Assembly: GCF_017163935.1 (NCBI RefSeq)
Contig: NZ_JABVZR010000002.1
Coordinates: 2,108,001 to 2,172,000, forward strand
DNA: 64,000 nt
Reading direction: 5' to 3'
DNA from: Novosphingobium terrae
GTDB lineage: Bacteria > Pseudomonadota > Alphaproteobacteria > Sphingomonadales > Sphingomonadaceae
Positions 24,866 through 33,863 of this stretch are shown piece after piece. A model generated the notes under the pieces. It did no database searches and was not told the DNA's origin. It saw only the letters and a list, made by a program, of their open reading frames with translations. Each line of letters opens with the position of its first letter. Within the stretch, counting starts at the first letter, position 1. A program made the translations under genes and the position numbers.

Positions 24866-27736
24866 ATGAACCATCGCATGCCAGCCTGTTCGCGCCGGGC
24901 GGTGCTGTCGTCGGGCTTGTTCGGAGCTTCCGCAGGGGTGCTGCCCGCCGCCGCACTGGCCGCTGCCCCCTCCGGCCCCCCGACCATCGCGCCGACAGCT
25001 CAGGGTGATCTCCATATCCATCTCGGTGGCCAGCGCATCCTTCTGCGGATCTCCGCCCAGGGTGTGGCCAGCGTGGTCAAAAGCCCTGCCAGCCGGGCCA
25101 CCGACGATCCCGGCTTTTTCCTCGACCGCCCCGCGCTGAAGACCCGCATCGAAGACACAGGCACCGCGATCCGCCTGATCGGCCCGGGCATCATCGCTCA
25201 GGTGGACAAGGCCAGCGGGTTCATCGCCTTCCTCGATCCGGCAGGCCACACGCGCATCGCCGAGGCATCCGCCCCCGCGCCACTGGCGAACACGCCGATC
25301 ACCATGGTGCAGGCCTTCGCCGTGACACCGGGTGAGAGCCTGCACGGTCTGGGGCAATTCCGCGATCCCGATCTCGACTATCAGGGGCGTCAGATCTTCC
25401 TTCAGCATGCCAATATGGATGCGGTGAACCCGTTTCTGGTCTCCACCGGGGGCTGGGGCCTGCTGTGGGATACGGGCACCGGTTCCTATCTGCGCGCGCA
25501 AGGCAGTTCGCTGGTGTTCGATGGCATCGCGGGCGATGTCATGCGCTATCACGTCATGGTGGGCGATGGGATGGACGCGCTGATCGGAGGCTATCGGCGG
25601 CTGACAGGTCAGGCGCAGCTGCTGGGCAAATGGGCCTATGGCTATTGGCAGAGCAAGGAACGTTACCAGAGCCGCGCCGAGGTGGAGCAGGTCGTCGATA
25701 GCTATCGTGCGCAGGATCTGCCGCTCGACAACATCGTGCTCGACTGGCGCTATTGGGGCGAGAACGACCAGTTCAGCGGTATGCGTTTCGACCCTGAACA
25801 TTTCCCCGATCCCAAGGCGATGATCGATCACATTCACGGGCAGGGTGCCCATATCATCGCCTCGATCTGGCCCGCCTTTGGCACGGGCACGCAGATCTAC
25901 CGCGATATGGACACCGCAGGCCATCTGCTGCCTGACTCGCATTGGAGCGGGGGCAAGGTGTTCGATGTCACCGCGCCCGATGCGCGCGCCATCTACTGGC
26001 GCCATATCGACAAGGGGCTGATGTCCATCGGCATGGACGGATTGTGGACCGATGGCTGCGAGCCGGAGTTCATGTCGACCGGCAACCGCTATGTCACCGC
26101 TCGCTCCTTCGCCTCGAATGGCGATGAGGCGGCGGGGCCGATCGTCCGCAACCTGCTGACCTATTCCTATTACCAGTCACGCGGGCTCAGCGAGGCGATG
26201 CGCCGCGACTACCCCGAAAGGCGCCCCTTCATCCTCACGCGCTCGGTCTATCCGGGGCAGCAGGCTTTTGGTGCGGTCACCTGGTCGGGCGATATCTTTG
26301 CCAGCTGGCAGACCTTGCGCAATCAGGTGGTGGCGGCGCTCAACATGGCGCTGTCGGGCCATCCGCACTGGACCTGCGACATTGGCGGCTTCCTCGTCTT
26401 CCATCGCTATCCCGATGGGCTGGCCGATCCGGCCTATAAGGAGCTGTATGTCCGCTGGTTCCAGTGGGGCGCTTTCCTGCCGGTGTTCCGCGCCCATGGC
26501 ACCGATGTCCCGCGCGAACTCTGGCAGTTCGGCAAGCCCGGCGAGCCGGTGTTCGATGCCTTGGCAGCGGCGCTGAGGCAGCGCTATGCCCTGATGCCCT
26601 ATATCTATTCGCTGGCTGCTGCGGCGGCGCGGCATGACGATACGATGATGCGCGCACTGGTGATGGACTATCCCCACGACGGGCAGGCGCGGGCGCAGAC
26701 CGCGCAATACAGCTTTGGTCGCGATCTGATGGTCCGGGTTGTCGACCGCCCCCTCTATCACGCCAGCCGCAACGCGCAGGAGTTCATCCCCAATGAATGC
26801 ATCCGGGGCATGGACAGCCCCGCTGCCGACGTTGCCTTCTATGCCGGCGACCACTTCGACACGCTGGTAACGCGTGACCGCACCGACGATCTGAAGATGA
26901 GCTGGTTTGGCGACCTGCCACGGGCCTTGCGCGGCAAACCCTATTCCATCCGCTGGACCGGGCGCATCCGCGCTCAGGAAACCGGACAGCATGAATTTGT
27001 GGTGACCGCGCAAGGGGCGGTGCGTCTGGTGCTGGCAGGCGCGGTGCGGGTGGATGCCACGGGCGCTCCGGTGGCCAGGGCCAATGATGTCGATGGCGGG
27101 GTCTCGGCGCGGGTTAGCGCCAGCGATCGGCAATACCGCTTCACCATGGATCTGGAGGCGGGCAGGGACTATGATTTCGTGCTGGAACAGCGGCAGGCCA
27201 CGCCCGATGCGGTGAGCCTGTGGGTCGAGTGGATCACGCCGACCCAGCGTGCTCTGGGCACGATCCCGGCGGCGAAGACGGTGCCGGCCTATCTGCCGCA
27301 GGGGCATGACTGGTATGATCTGGCCAGCCTGCAGCGCCATCGCGGCGGTCAGACGGTGGATGTCGATGCGCCGCTGGCCCATATGCCGCTCTTCGCGCGC
27401 AGCGGGGCGATCATCCCCAGGACACCCGGCATCACCCGCGCCATGCAGGCGGTACAGACCATGGAGATCCATGTCTTTGCCGGTCAGGACGGGCATTTCG
27501 AGTTGTATGACGACGCCGGGGATGGCGATGGCTATCGCCATGGGGCCTGTGCGATTGTCCCGCTCACATGGGATGACCGGGCCCGTAGCTTGCGGATTGG
27601 CGAGCGGGCAGGGCATTTCCCCGGCATGGCCGAGGACATGAGCTTCACGGTCCTGCTGCATGAGGGCCATGGCGCGCCGCTGTCACAGGTGGTTCCCTAT
27701 AGCGGATCGCCCCGGCATGTCCGGTTCGGGCCTTGA
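24866..27736 (+). CDS. Glycoside hydrolase family 31 with inserted PA14 domain
   Basis: A 956-residue enzyme with a Tat-like signal (SRRAVLSSGLFG). The GH31 barrel shows KWAYGYWQSKERY, VLDWRYWGE and the nucleophile motif GLWTDGCEPEF (Asp396), then TWSGDIFASW around the acid/base region and DIGGF. Residues about 670-790 form a PA14-like carbohydrate-binding domain (SIRWTGRIRAQETGQHEF, FVLEQ), and the C-terminus is the DUF5110 tail with HMPLFARSGAIIP. A PA14 module is known in alpha-xylosidases such as Cellvibrio Xyl31A, so an alpha-xylosidase or alpha-glucosidase acting on oligosaccharides is likely. It lies between the receptor and ROK genes. Confidence 0.9.
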   Translation: MNHRMPACSRRAVLSSGLFGASAGVLPAAALAAAPSGPPTIAPTAQGDLHIHLGGQRILLRISAQGVASVVKSPASRATDDPGFFLDRPALKTRIEDTGTAIRLIGPGIIAQVDKASGFIAFLDPAGHTRIAEASAPAPLANTPITMVQAFAVTPGESLHGLGQFRDPDLDYQGRQIFLQHANMDAVNPFLVSTGGWGLLWDTGTGSYLRAQGSSLVFDGIAGDVMRYHVMVGDGMDALIGGYRRLTGQAQLLGKWAYGYWQSKERYQSRAEVEQVVDSYRAQDLPLDNIVLDWRYWGENDQFSGMRFDPEHFPDPKAMIDHIHGQGAHIIASIWPAFGTGTQIYRDMDTAGHLLPDSHWSGGKVFDVTAPDARAIYWRHIDKGLMSIGMDGLWTDGCEPEFMSTGNRYVTARSFASNGDEAAGPIVRNLLTYSYYQSRGLSEAMRRDYPERRPFILTRSVYPGQQAFGAVTWSGDIFASWQTLRNQVVAALNMALSGHPHWTCDIGGFLVFHRYPDGLADPAYKELYVRWFQWGAFLPVFRAHGTDVPRELWQFGKPGEPVFDALAAALRQRYALMPYIYSLAAAAARHDDTMMRALVMDYPHDGQARAQTAQYSFGRDLMVRVVDRPLYHASRNAQEFIPNECIRGMDSPAADVAFYAGDHFDTLVTRDRTDDLKMSWFGDLPRALRGKPYSIRWTGRIRAQETGQHEFVVTAQGAVRLVLAGAVRVDATGAPVARANDVDGGVSARVSASDRQYRFTMDLEAGRDYDFVLEQRQATPDAVSLWVEWITPTQRALGTIPAAKTVPAYLPQGHDWYDLASLQRHRGGQTVDVDAPLAHMPLFARSGAIIPRTPGITRAMQAVQTMEIHVFAGQDGHFELYDDAGDGDGYRHGACAIVPLTWDDRARSLRIGERAGHFPGMAEDMSFTVLLHEGHGAPLSQVVPYSGSPRHVRFGP

Positions 27737-27796
27737 TCGCTGTGCCGGGCTCTATGCTTGATCGCGCGGAGCTTGTACCATGACAGGCTCCCCATC

Positions 27797-29047
27797 ATGA
27801 GGGGCAAACAGGAGCTTGGGTTGCAAAGCTTACGACATGCATCCGGTGGATCGGGCGAAGCGCGGGGCGCCCGGCTTTCCGTCTCGCTTTCGGGCACCAA
27901 TCTGGTCCGCGCTGCCGATTATAACCAGCGCACCGTGCTTCAGGCCATCCGCCTGAGCGGTGAGACGACAAGGCTGGAGCTGGCCCGCCAGACCGGCCTG
28001 ACCGCGGCGACCATCGCCAACATCACCGGCCGCCTGATCGAACTGGGGCTGGTCAGTCTGGCCGGGCGGTATCAGGGCGCGCGGGGGCAGCCGGCGCTGC
28101 GGCTGACCATCGATCCGGACGGGGCTTTCGCCATCGGTCTCAACATCGATCGTGATCATGTCACCATGGTCACGCTGGATCTGGCGGGGGAGGTGCGCAG
28201 CCGCGTCTCCTGCGAGATGGCCTTTGCCTTGCCCGAAGATGTGCTGGCCTATGTCCGCGACCAGCTGGATGGCCTGATCGAAGCGGGCGGCATCCAGCGT
28301 GAGCGGGTGCTGGGCGTGGGCGTGGCGCTCCCCGATGAATTGGGGGCCATCGCGCTGCCGCATCGCCCGGACCGCTATGATGAGTGGAGCCAGTTGAACG
28401 TGGCGCAGCTGCTGGGCGATGTGCTGCCATGGCCGGTGCTGGTGGACAATGATGCCGCCGCCGCCGCTTTGGGCGAGGCGCAATGCACGGGTTTTGAAAA
28501 CGCCAGCTTCTTTTACCTGCTGATCAGTGCCGGTCTCGGCGGCGGCCCGGTGATCGATGGCAGCTATTATCGCGGCGCCACCGCGCGCAGCGGCGAAATC
28601 GGCCTGATGCCGGACCCGACCGCCCAGACCCAGGGGGCGCTGGTGCAGGATACGGTGTCCCTGTCAGCCCTGACCGCGCGGCTGGAGGCGGCAGGCCAGC
28701 CCTTTGCCGAGCTGGAGGATCTGATCTCCACCGATCCCGCGACGCTCGCGGTTGTCGATCTGTGGCTTGGTGATGCCACGCGCACGCTGATCGCGCCGCT
28801 GGTGGCGGTTAATTGCCTGATCAACCCCGGGGCGGTGCTGATCGGCGGACGCTTGCCCTTGCCGTTGATCGAGCGGCTCTCGGTCAGTCTGAACACAGCG
28901 CTGGGGCAGCTTATGCTGCCATCGCTGGCGCAGGTGGCACCTGCGACCATGGCGGGGGATGCCCCTGCAATCGGGGCGGCGGTTCTGCCTTTCCTCGATC
29001 AGCTGCTGCCCTCGGACGCCATCCTCATTCAGGCCGGGCGTGGATAA
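27797..29047 (+). CDS. ROK-family transcriptional repressor
   Basis: A roughly 415-residue NagC/Mlc/XylR-type protein. The N-terminal winged helix reads RTVLQAIRLSGETTRLELAR and QTGLTAATIANITGRLIELG; the ROK domain follows with GLNIDRDHVTMVTLDL, a GVGVALPDELG segment and LVDNDAAAAALGEA. The GHx9-11-CxCGxxGC zinc motif of ROK kinases is not seen, which fits a sugar-sensing repressor without kinase activity. The ATG at 27797 is used; a TTG eight codons later, with AGGAG six bases before it, is an equally good start. It probably controls the receptor, GH31, kinase and GH2 genes. Confidence 0.86.
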   Translation: MRGKQELGLQSLRHASGGSGEARGARLSVSLSGTNLVRAADYNQRTVLQAIRLSGETTRLELARQTGLTAATIANITGRLIELGLVSLAGRYQGARGQPALRLTIDPDGAFAIGLNIDRDHVTMVTLDLAGEVRSRVSCEMAFALPEDVLAYVRDQLDGLIEAGGIQRERVLGVGVALPDELGAIALPHRPDRYDEWSQLNVAQLLGDVLPWPVLVDNDAAAAALGEAQCTGFENASFFYLLISAGLGGGPVIDGSYYRGATARSGEIGLMPDPTAQTQGALVQDTVSLSALTARLEAAGQPFAELEDLISTDPATLAVVDLWLGDATRTLIAPLVAVNCLINPGAVLIGGRLPLPLIERLSVSLNTALGQLMLPSLAQVAPATMAGDAPAIGAAVLPFLDQLLPSDAILIQAGRG

Positions 29048-29060
29048 AATACGCGATCGA

Positions 29061-29094
29061 ATATTATATAAAGATATTTTCTTTAATAACTCTG
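29061..29094. promoter_or_regulatory. AT-rich box before the ROK kinase
   Basis: An AT island in a GC-rich setting, reading ATATAAAGATATTTTCTTT and ending in AATAA. The AAGATATTT core recurs inverted before the TonB receptor (21695-21703), and a related AAAGACAATTATTTTATTT stands before the GH2 gene. Candidate operator of the ROK repressor; promoter use is inferred. Confidence 0.35.
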
Positions 29095-29227
29095 CGGCTC
29101 TGCTATGCAGGATATGGCTTGTGAAAAAGCCGTGTCAGGCGAGGATGCAGATGAAAGAGCGAGACGGTTTTCGGCCCATGGCCCCGTCAACATCATGCGG
29201 TGTGGCAGCAGCCCGGATGGCTGGCGC

Positions 29228-30127
29228 ATGACGCTGCGGATCGGCATCGACTTTGGCGGCACCAAGATCGAGGCAGCGGCGCTCGATGAGGCGGGGGCTT
29301 GCCTCTGCAAGGTCCGCGTGCCCAACCCCGGCAGCTATGAGGCGGCCATTGCCGCGCTGGTCGATCTCATCGCGCGGGTGGAGGCGGAGGCTGGCCGCCA
29401 GGGGACGGTCGGCATCGGCGCTCCGGGTTCGCGTTCGCCCCGCAGCGGGTTGATCCGCAATTCCAATTCGCTCTACCTCAATGGGCGCGCCTTTCTGGAG
29501 GATGTGCAGAGCGCGCTGGGCCGCGAGATCCGGCTGGCCAATGACGCCAATTGCTTTGCCCTGTCCGAAGCCGTGGATGGTGCGGCGGCGGGATGCCGCA
29601 GCGTGTTCGGCCTGATCATCGGCACCGGCTGCGGCGGCGGTCTGGTGATCGACGGGCAGGTGGTGGAGGGCGGCCATGGCATCGCGGGGGAAATCGGCCA
29701 TATGCCTTTGCCCTGGCCTCGCGCGGATGAACTGCCGGCGCCGGACTGCTGGTGCGGTCTGCAGGGCTGCTTCGAGCAATGGGTGTCCGGAACGGGGTTC
29801 AGCCGTTCCTTCGCCGCGGATGGGCGGGCGCCGATGAGCGCCCCTGCCATCGTGGCCGCCGCCAGAGCCGGGGATGAACATGCGGCGGCGGCTCTGCGTG
29901 ACTATACCGACCGCCTTGGCCGGGGCCTTGCCGTGGTGGCCAATCTGATCGATCCCGATGCCATCGTGATCGGCGGGGGCATGTCCAATGTCGCGGAGAT
30001 CTATGAGGGTCTGCGCGATGTGGTGCAGCGCCATTCCTTTTCCGGCCAATGGGATGGCAAGATCGTTCAGGCCCGCTGGGGGGATTCGTCAGGCGTGCGC
30101 GGGGCGGCCTTGCTCTGGGCAGACTGA
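29228..30127 (+). CDS. ROK-family hexokinase, Mak (manno/fructokinase)-like
   Basis: A 299-residue sugar kinase. It starts with the phosphate-1 motif RIGIDFGGTKIEAAAL, has the sugar-binding LANDANCFALSEAVDGAAAG, the GTGCGGG phosphate loop, a zinc-binding His in GEIGHMPLP, and CWCGLQGCFEQWVSGTG, the ROK zinc cysteines. The sequence runs parallel to E. coli Mak, which phosphorylates fructose and mannose. The start at MTLRIG aligns with that family; upstream codons are atypical. Next to a GH2 of the mannosidase-like branch, it probably phosphorylates the hexose released by the locus, perhaps mannose. A terminator separates it from the convergent GH2 gene. Confidence 0.88.
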   Translation: MTLRIGIDFGGTKIEAAALDEAGACLCKVRVPNPGSYEAAIAALVDLIARVEAEAGRQGTVGIGAPGSRSPRSGLIRNSNSLYLNGRAFLEDVQSALGREIRLANDANCFALSEAVDGAAAGCRSVFGLIIGTGCGGGLVIDGQVVEGGHGIAGEIGHMPLPWPRADELPAPDCWCGLQGCFEQWVSGTGFSRSFAADGRAPMSAPAIVAAARAGDEHAAAALRDYTDRLGRGLAVVANLIDPDAIVIGGGMSNVAEIYEGLRDVVQRHSFSGQWDGKIVQARWGDSSGVRGAALLWAD

Positions 30128-30133
30128 GGGGGA

Positions 30134-30154
30134 GGGGGCGATAACACCGCCCCC
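30134..30154. terminator. Terminator hairpin between kinase and GH2 genes
   Basis: A perfect 7-bp stem, GGGGGCG and CGCCCCC, with a 7-base loop, between the convergent kinase and GH2 stops. No U-run. Confidence 0.55.
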
Positions 30155-30163
30155 ATTCCGTGA

Positions 30164-33100
30164 TCAGCCGACCGGCACGTTCGCCGCTGCAACGTTGAAA
30201 CCGCGCAGCCGCACCACGGGTGCGGCGCCCGCTTTTTCCCTGGGCGCATGGATGGTGACGCTGCGGCTCTCTCCGGGCAGCAGCGAGACATAATTATCGC
30301 TGAAATAGGCGGGCAACACCTGCTGGCCCTGCGCATCGAACAGGGTCAGCTTGGTTTCGATGGCCGCAGCCTTGTCAGGATTGGTGATCTCCACCGTCAC
30401 GACGCTCTCCTCGCCATCGGCTGCCATCCGCGCTCTGGCGGAGAGCGACACTGGCGGCAGGGCGCTCAGCGCGCGATAGGCGCTGTCGTCCCTGGCTTGC
30501 CAGTAGAAATTGTCGGAGAGTTGCTGGCCCCTGGCCATGGCCTCAAGGCGTACCAGCACCGGCCCTTCCTGCATCAGCGGGCCAAGATCGAGCGTAAAGG
30601 CATCGGCTATCTGACCCGCCGCAGCAGCCACCGCCACGCTGCGACTGGCCAGCACCCGGCCATCGAACGCGACGACCTTGGCGCAGACCGTAACCCCGGA
30701 CAGCGCGGTGCGGGTGTTGTTGACCAGAATGACCTTGTGATCGGGCAGGTTCATCTGGACATGGACCGGCTCCGACGCCTTCTTCACGCCATAAAAGGCT
30801 CCATGCGTGTCATAGTCGGAGGAGAACATCTGCCACGCCGAAGAAGGCCATGCGGGTTGGGTCATCCACAGCATGCGGCCGCTGTTGCGCGTCCACAGGC
30901 CCGCATTCATGCCCTCGAAGATCGCGCGATAGCTTTCATACTCCAGCATCTGAGCCTTGCGTTCGAAATCGGGCAGGCTTGTGGCCGGGCCGAACTCGCG
31001 CGCCATGGCATCGGTGAAGCTGCTGATACCGCCATTTCCCAGCTGGTGCCAGTCATGATAGGCCCAACTGTCGCTGATGGGCCAGCGCTCGCTGGCGGGA
31101 ATGGCGCGCTCCCAGGCTTCCAGCGTCGGGAAGGAGGGGGTGCCGACCTCGACCGCGAAGCCGTTCGAATAATCGGTGAAATATTTTGCCGGGTCCTGCC
31201 AGTTGTAGGGTCCGCTGTCATGCAGGCTGATGCGGTTGGACGACCCCATATAGAGCCGGGTGCCGTCCTCCTTGCGTATCACCGCGTCCAGCCCCTCATT
31301 CAGGATGGGCTGGGGAACGCCCTCATTGCGCCCGAACCACACCACGATGGAGGGATGGTTGCGGAAGCGTTTGACCACATCATCGGCGTTTTTCAGGAAC
31401 AGAGGCACATCCTGCGCTTCAATGTTGTAGTCCTGCGTCGATTCCCAGAAATCGTTCAGCACCATCATACCATATTCATCGGCCAGATCGAAAAAGTTCT
31501 CCTCGGTGTTCTGGCCGATCCAGTTGCGCACAATGTTGACGTGAGCATCGCGATGCAGGCGGAAATAGGGCTCCAGCCTTGCGCGATCGACCCGCTTCAT
31601 GAAATCATCCATGCCGATGTTGCCGCCGCGTGCCGCGATCTTCACGCCATTGACGCGGATCACCAGAAAGGGCGAAAGCCCCGCGTCACCCTTGATCGGC
31701 GTAACGGCGGGCGATGTTTCGCCGCTGTCCGAAAGCGAATAGGCCCAACCGCCCGGCACCTGACGTATGGCCTGATGGCGCACATCGACGATGGGCTTGG
31801 CGCTGCCTTGCGCTCTGGCCAGATTGAGGCCGACCCGGCGCAGGGCGCCCTTGCTGTCGATCAGCGAGATCTCATAACTGACCTCGCGCATCCCGAAACG
31901 GACCTCCTTCGCATCGGAGGCCGCGCCATCGACAGAGGCCGTCAGCTGCAGCTGATGCAGCGCCGGATCGCCATAGCCGTTCGGCCACCACAGCTTCGGA
32001 TTGTGGACCGCCAGCGCCGCATCGCTTGCGGGTGAAAACCGGACCTCCTGCCGCTCGCCCGGCGCAAGCTGGATGGTGCGGCTGACCGCGATCGCGTCGA
32101 AAGCGGCCCGCACCACCGTGCTGACCGGGTGGTCGGACAGATTGTGGACCGGCACGGTGATGGCGATGTCGGCCACGCTGTTGTCGGGCCTGGGCAGGGT
32201 GGTGACGACCTGTGCGTCGCCGATCCGCACATCGCCGGAGGCCACCAGATCGACGCCCTGCCACAGGCCGGTGTTGCGGTCACGGATGGAGGGAATCCAG
32301 TCCCATCCCTCGGTGGCGCCAAAGGTCGGGCCATCTAGCATCATCACGCCGCCATTGTCGCCATTGCCGGCGGTCAGCGATTCTTCCTGCGCCAGCCCGG
32401 GGTGAGGCGGCGGGGAGACCTTGATCGCGATGGCGTTGCGCCCGGCATGCAGCAGCTTGTCGATCTCGAAGCGGCCCCGGATAAAGGCGCCGGTCATGGT
32501 GCCGACCTGCGTGCCGTTCACCCAGACGGTGACGGCATAATTGGCGCCATTCAGCACCAGTTGCAGTCGGCGTCCAAGGGCGGCGGGGGGCAGGTCGAAT
32601 TCGCTGCGATACCAATAGTCCTGCCGGGCAAGGCTCTCCGGGATCGCCATATTGTTGAGGCCGTGAGCCGGATCGGGATAGACGCCGCGGTCGACCAGCG
32701 TGGTCAGCACCGTGCCGGGGACAGTGGCGGCGTACCATCCCTGTGTGTCGGCGCCGGGGCGGGAGAGGGCCTCGCCCTGCGCCTTGACGGTCGGCGCGGC
32801 GGCAAGCTGCCAGCCGTTGATCGCCCAGCGCCCGGATGCGAGAGCCTCGATGGCGGGTTTGGCCGTGAGCGGCGCGGCGCGCGGTGCATCGGGGGCGGCG
32901 GCGCTTTTGGGCAGGGTCCAGGCGTCCTGCGGTTGCACCTGCCCCGCCATCTGCCTGACCTGCACCGGCCAATGCGGGCTGGCGTCCTCGAACTGGATCA
33001 GGGCGGCATCGGGGGCTTTGGCCGCCGCTGCCCTGATCGTCTCGGGGCTCAAGGCTGTCGGTTCGGCCCATAGGTCGGCGATGCGGCCCGAGAAGCCGGG

Positions 33101-33562
33101 AAGCCCCGCATCGCGCGGGCCGATCTGCATCAGCTTTGCCTCGCCTGCGGGAGGGGCGATGCGGGCATGTGCTGTTTCCACGCCATCCACGAAGAGGCGC
33201 GCCACGCCCTCATTCAGGCTGGCGGCGATGAAATGCCAATGGCCGGGCATGATCCTTGTTATGCCGCTGATGGTGCTGTTGCCGAGGATCAGCACGGGCG
33301 TACCGTCTCGCAGAGCCACGACGCCATGCTGCCCTGCCTCGCCCAGGCTGGCGAGGCGCACGGTGCCAGCCTGGACCGCATCGGCCTGCACCCACAGGTG
33401 CAGGGTGAATGTGCTGCCGACCGGCGCTTCAAGCATCTTGGACAGACCGGTGCCCCCCGCGATCAGCGCCGTGTTATAGGGGCCGCCGTGGGCGATCTGG
33501 GCGGAGGCCGAAGCTGTGGTCAACAATCCGATGAGGAGGCCCAGCCCCAAGCGCCCGATCAT
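30164..33562 (-). CDS. Glycoside hydrolase family 2 with N-terminal LamG-like domain
   Basis: A 1132-residue exported enzyme. After a signal peptide (LLIGLLTTASASAQ), residues about 40-190 form a LamG/concanavalin-like sandwich (GSTFTLHLWVQAD, WHFIAASLNEGVARLFVDG). A GH2 jelly roll follows (YWYRSEFDLP, VNGTQVGTMTGAF), then the immunoglobulin-like domains and TIM barrel. The acid/base is Glu747 in VVWFGRNEG and the likely nucleophile Glu805 in VEVGTPSF. The long barrel with RGGNIGMDDFMKRV fits the exo-beta-glucosaminidase/beta-mannosidase branch of GH2 rather than beta-galactosidases. It is transcribed towards the kinase, presumably under the same sugar control. Confidence 0.9.
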   Translation of the reverse strand: MIGRLGLGLLIGLLTTASASAQIAHGGPYNTALIAGGTGLSKMLEAPVGSTFTLHLWVQADAVQAGTVRLASLGEAGQHGVVALRDGTPVLILGNSTISGITRIMPGHWHFIAASLNEGVARLFVDGVETAHARIAPPAGEAKLMQIGPRDAGLPGFSGRIADLWAEPTALSPETIRAAAAKAPDAALIQFEDASPHWPVQVRQMAGQVQPQDAWTLPKSAAAPDAPRAAPLTAKPAIEALASGRWAINGWQLAAAPTVKAQGEALSRPGADTQGWYAATVPGTVLTTLVDRGVYPDPAHGLNNMAIPESLARQDYWYRSEFDLPPAALGRRLQLVLNGANYAVTVWVNGTQVGTMTGAFIRGRFEIDKLLHAGRNAIAIKVSPPPHPGLAQEESLTAGNGDNGGVMMLDGPTFGATEGWDWIPSIRDRNTGLWQGVDLVASGDVRIGDAQVVTTLPRPDNSVADIAITVPVHNLSDHPVSTVVRAAFDAIAVSRTIQLAPGERQEVRFSPASDAALAVHNPKLWWPNGYGDPALHQLQLTASVDGAASDAKEVRFGMREVSYEISLIDSKGALRRVGLNLARAQGSAKPIVDVRHQAIRQVPGGWAYSLSDSGETSPAVTPIKGDAGLSPFLVIRVNGVKIAARGGNIGMDDFMKRVDRARLEPYFRLHRDAHVNIVRNWIGQNTEENFFDLADEYGMMVLNDFWESTQDYNIEAQDVPLFLKNADDVVKRFRNHPSIVVWFGRNEGVPQPILNEGLDAVIRKEDGTRLYMGSSNRISLHDSGPYNWQDPAKYFTDYSNGFAVEVGTPSFPTLEAWERAIPASERWPISDSWAYHDWHQLGNGGISSFTDAMAREFGPATSLPDFERKAQMLEYESYRAIFEGMNAGLWTRNSGRMLWMTQPAWPSSAWQMFSSDYDTHGAFYGVKKASEPVHVQMNLPDHKVILVNNTRTALSGVTVCAKVVAFDGRVLASRSVAVAAAAGQIADAFTLDLGPLMQEGPVLVRLEAMARGQQLSDNFYWQARDDSAYRALSALPPVSLSARARMAADGEESVVTVEITNPDKAAAIETKLTLFDAQGQQVLPAYFSDNYVSLLPGESRSVTIHAPREKAGAAPVVRLRGFNVAAANVPVG

Positions 33563-33863
33563 ACATTCTCTCCTTGCTGACCGTCACGGCGGCCTATGGG
33601 GAGGACAACAGCATGGTTTATTTAAAAAGACAATTATTTTATTTAATGTATCCATTTCACAGAGATGGAGGACGGGATCATTGCTGCACCTCCATCAGGG
33701 GTTTCCCTTCAGGTGGTGGTGATCGAAGCCTGTCGCCACCGGGATGATTGACAGGATGTTTCTTCCGCAAGAATGTGCGGTGATCAGTGGCACAAGATGA
33801 TGGCCGTTTCCGCAAGAACAATGAACCGCTCTATTGGGCGAATAACGGCCCATCATCATGCTT
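33563..33863. promoter_or_regulatory. Promoter region of GH2 with AT-rich box and small repeats
   Basis: No gene is seen. An AT-rich box at 33614-33650 (TTTATTTAAAAAGACAATTA, continuing TTTTATTTAA) is the likely GH2 promoter/operator. Further right, TTCCGCAAGAA occurs twice, at 33763 and 33808, and an imperfect inverted repeat (GATGATGGCCGTT with AACGGCCCATCATC) spans 33796-33858 next to the stop of the FAH-family gene. The role of these repeats is unknown. Confidence 0.4.

Noticed and set aside
22505..26005. Minus-strand open frame of 1166 codons
   Set aside because: It lies antisense to the carbohydrate TonB receptor and the GH31 gene, which have clear domains. The long frame is a by-product of GC-rich codon use and its translation matches nothing.
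30248..32035. Plus-strand open frame of 595 codons
   Set aside because: Antisense to the GH2 gene, whose catalytic motifs are intact on the other strand.
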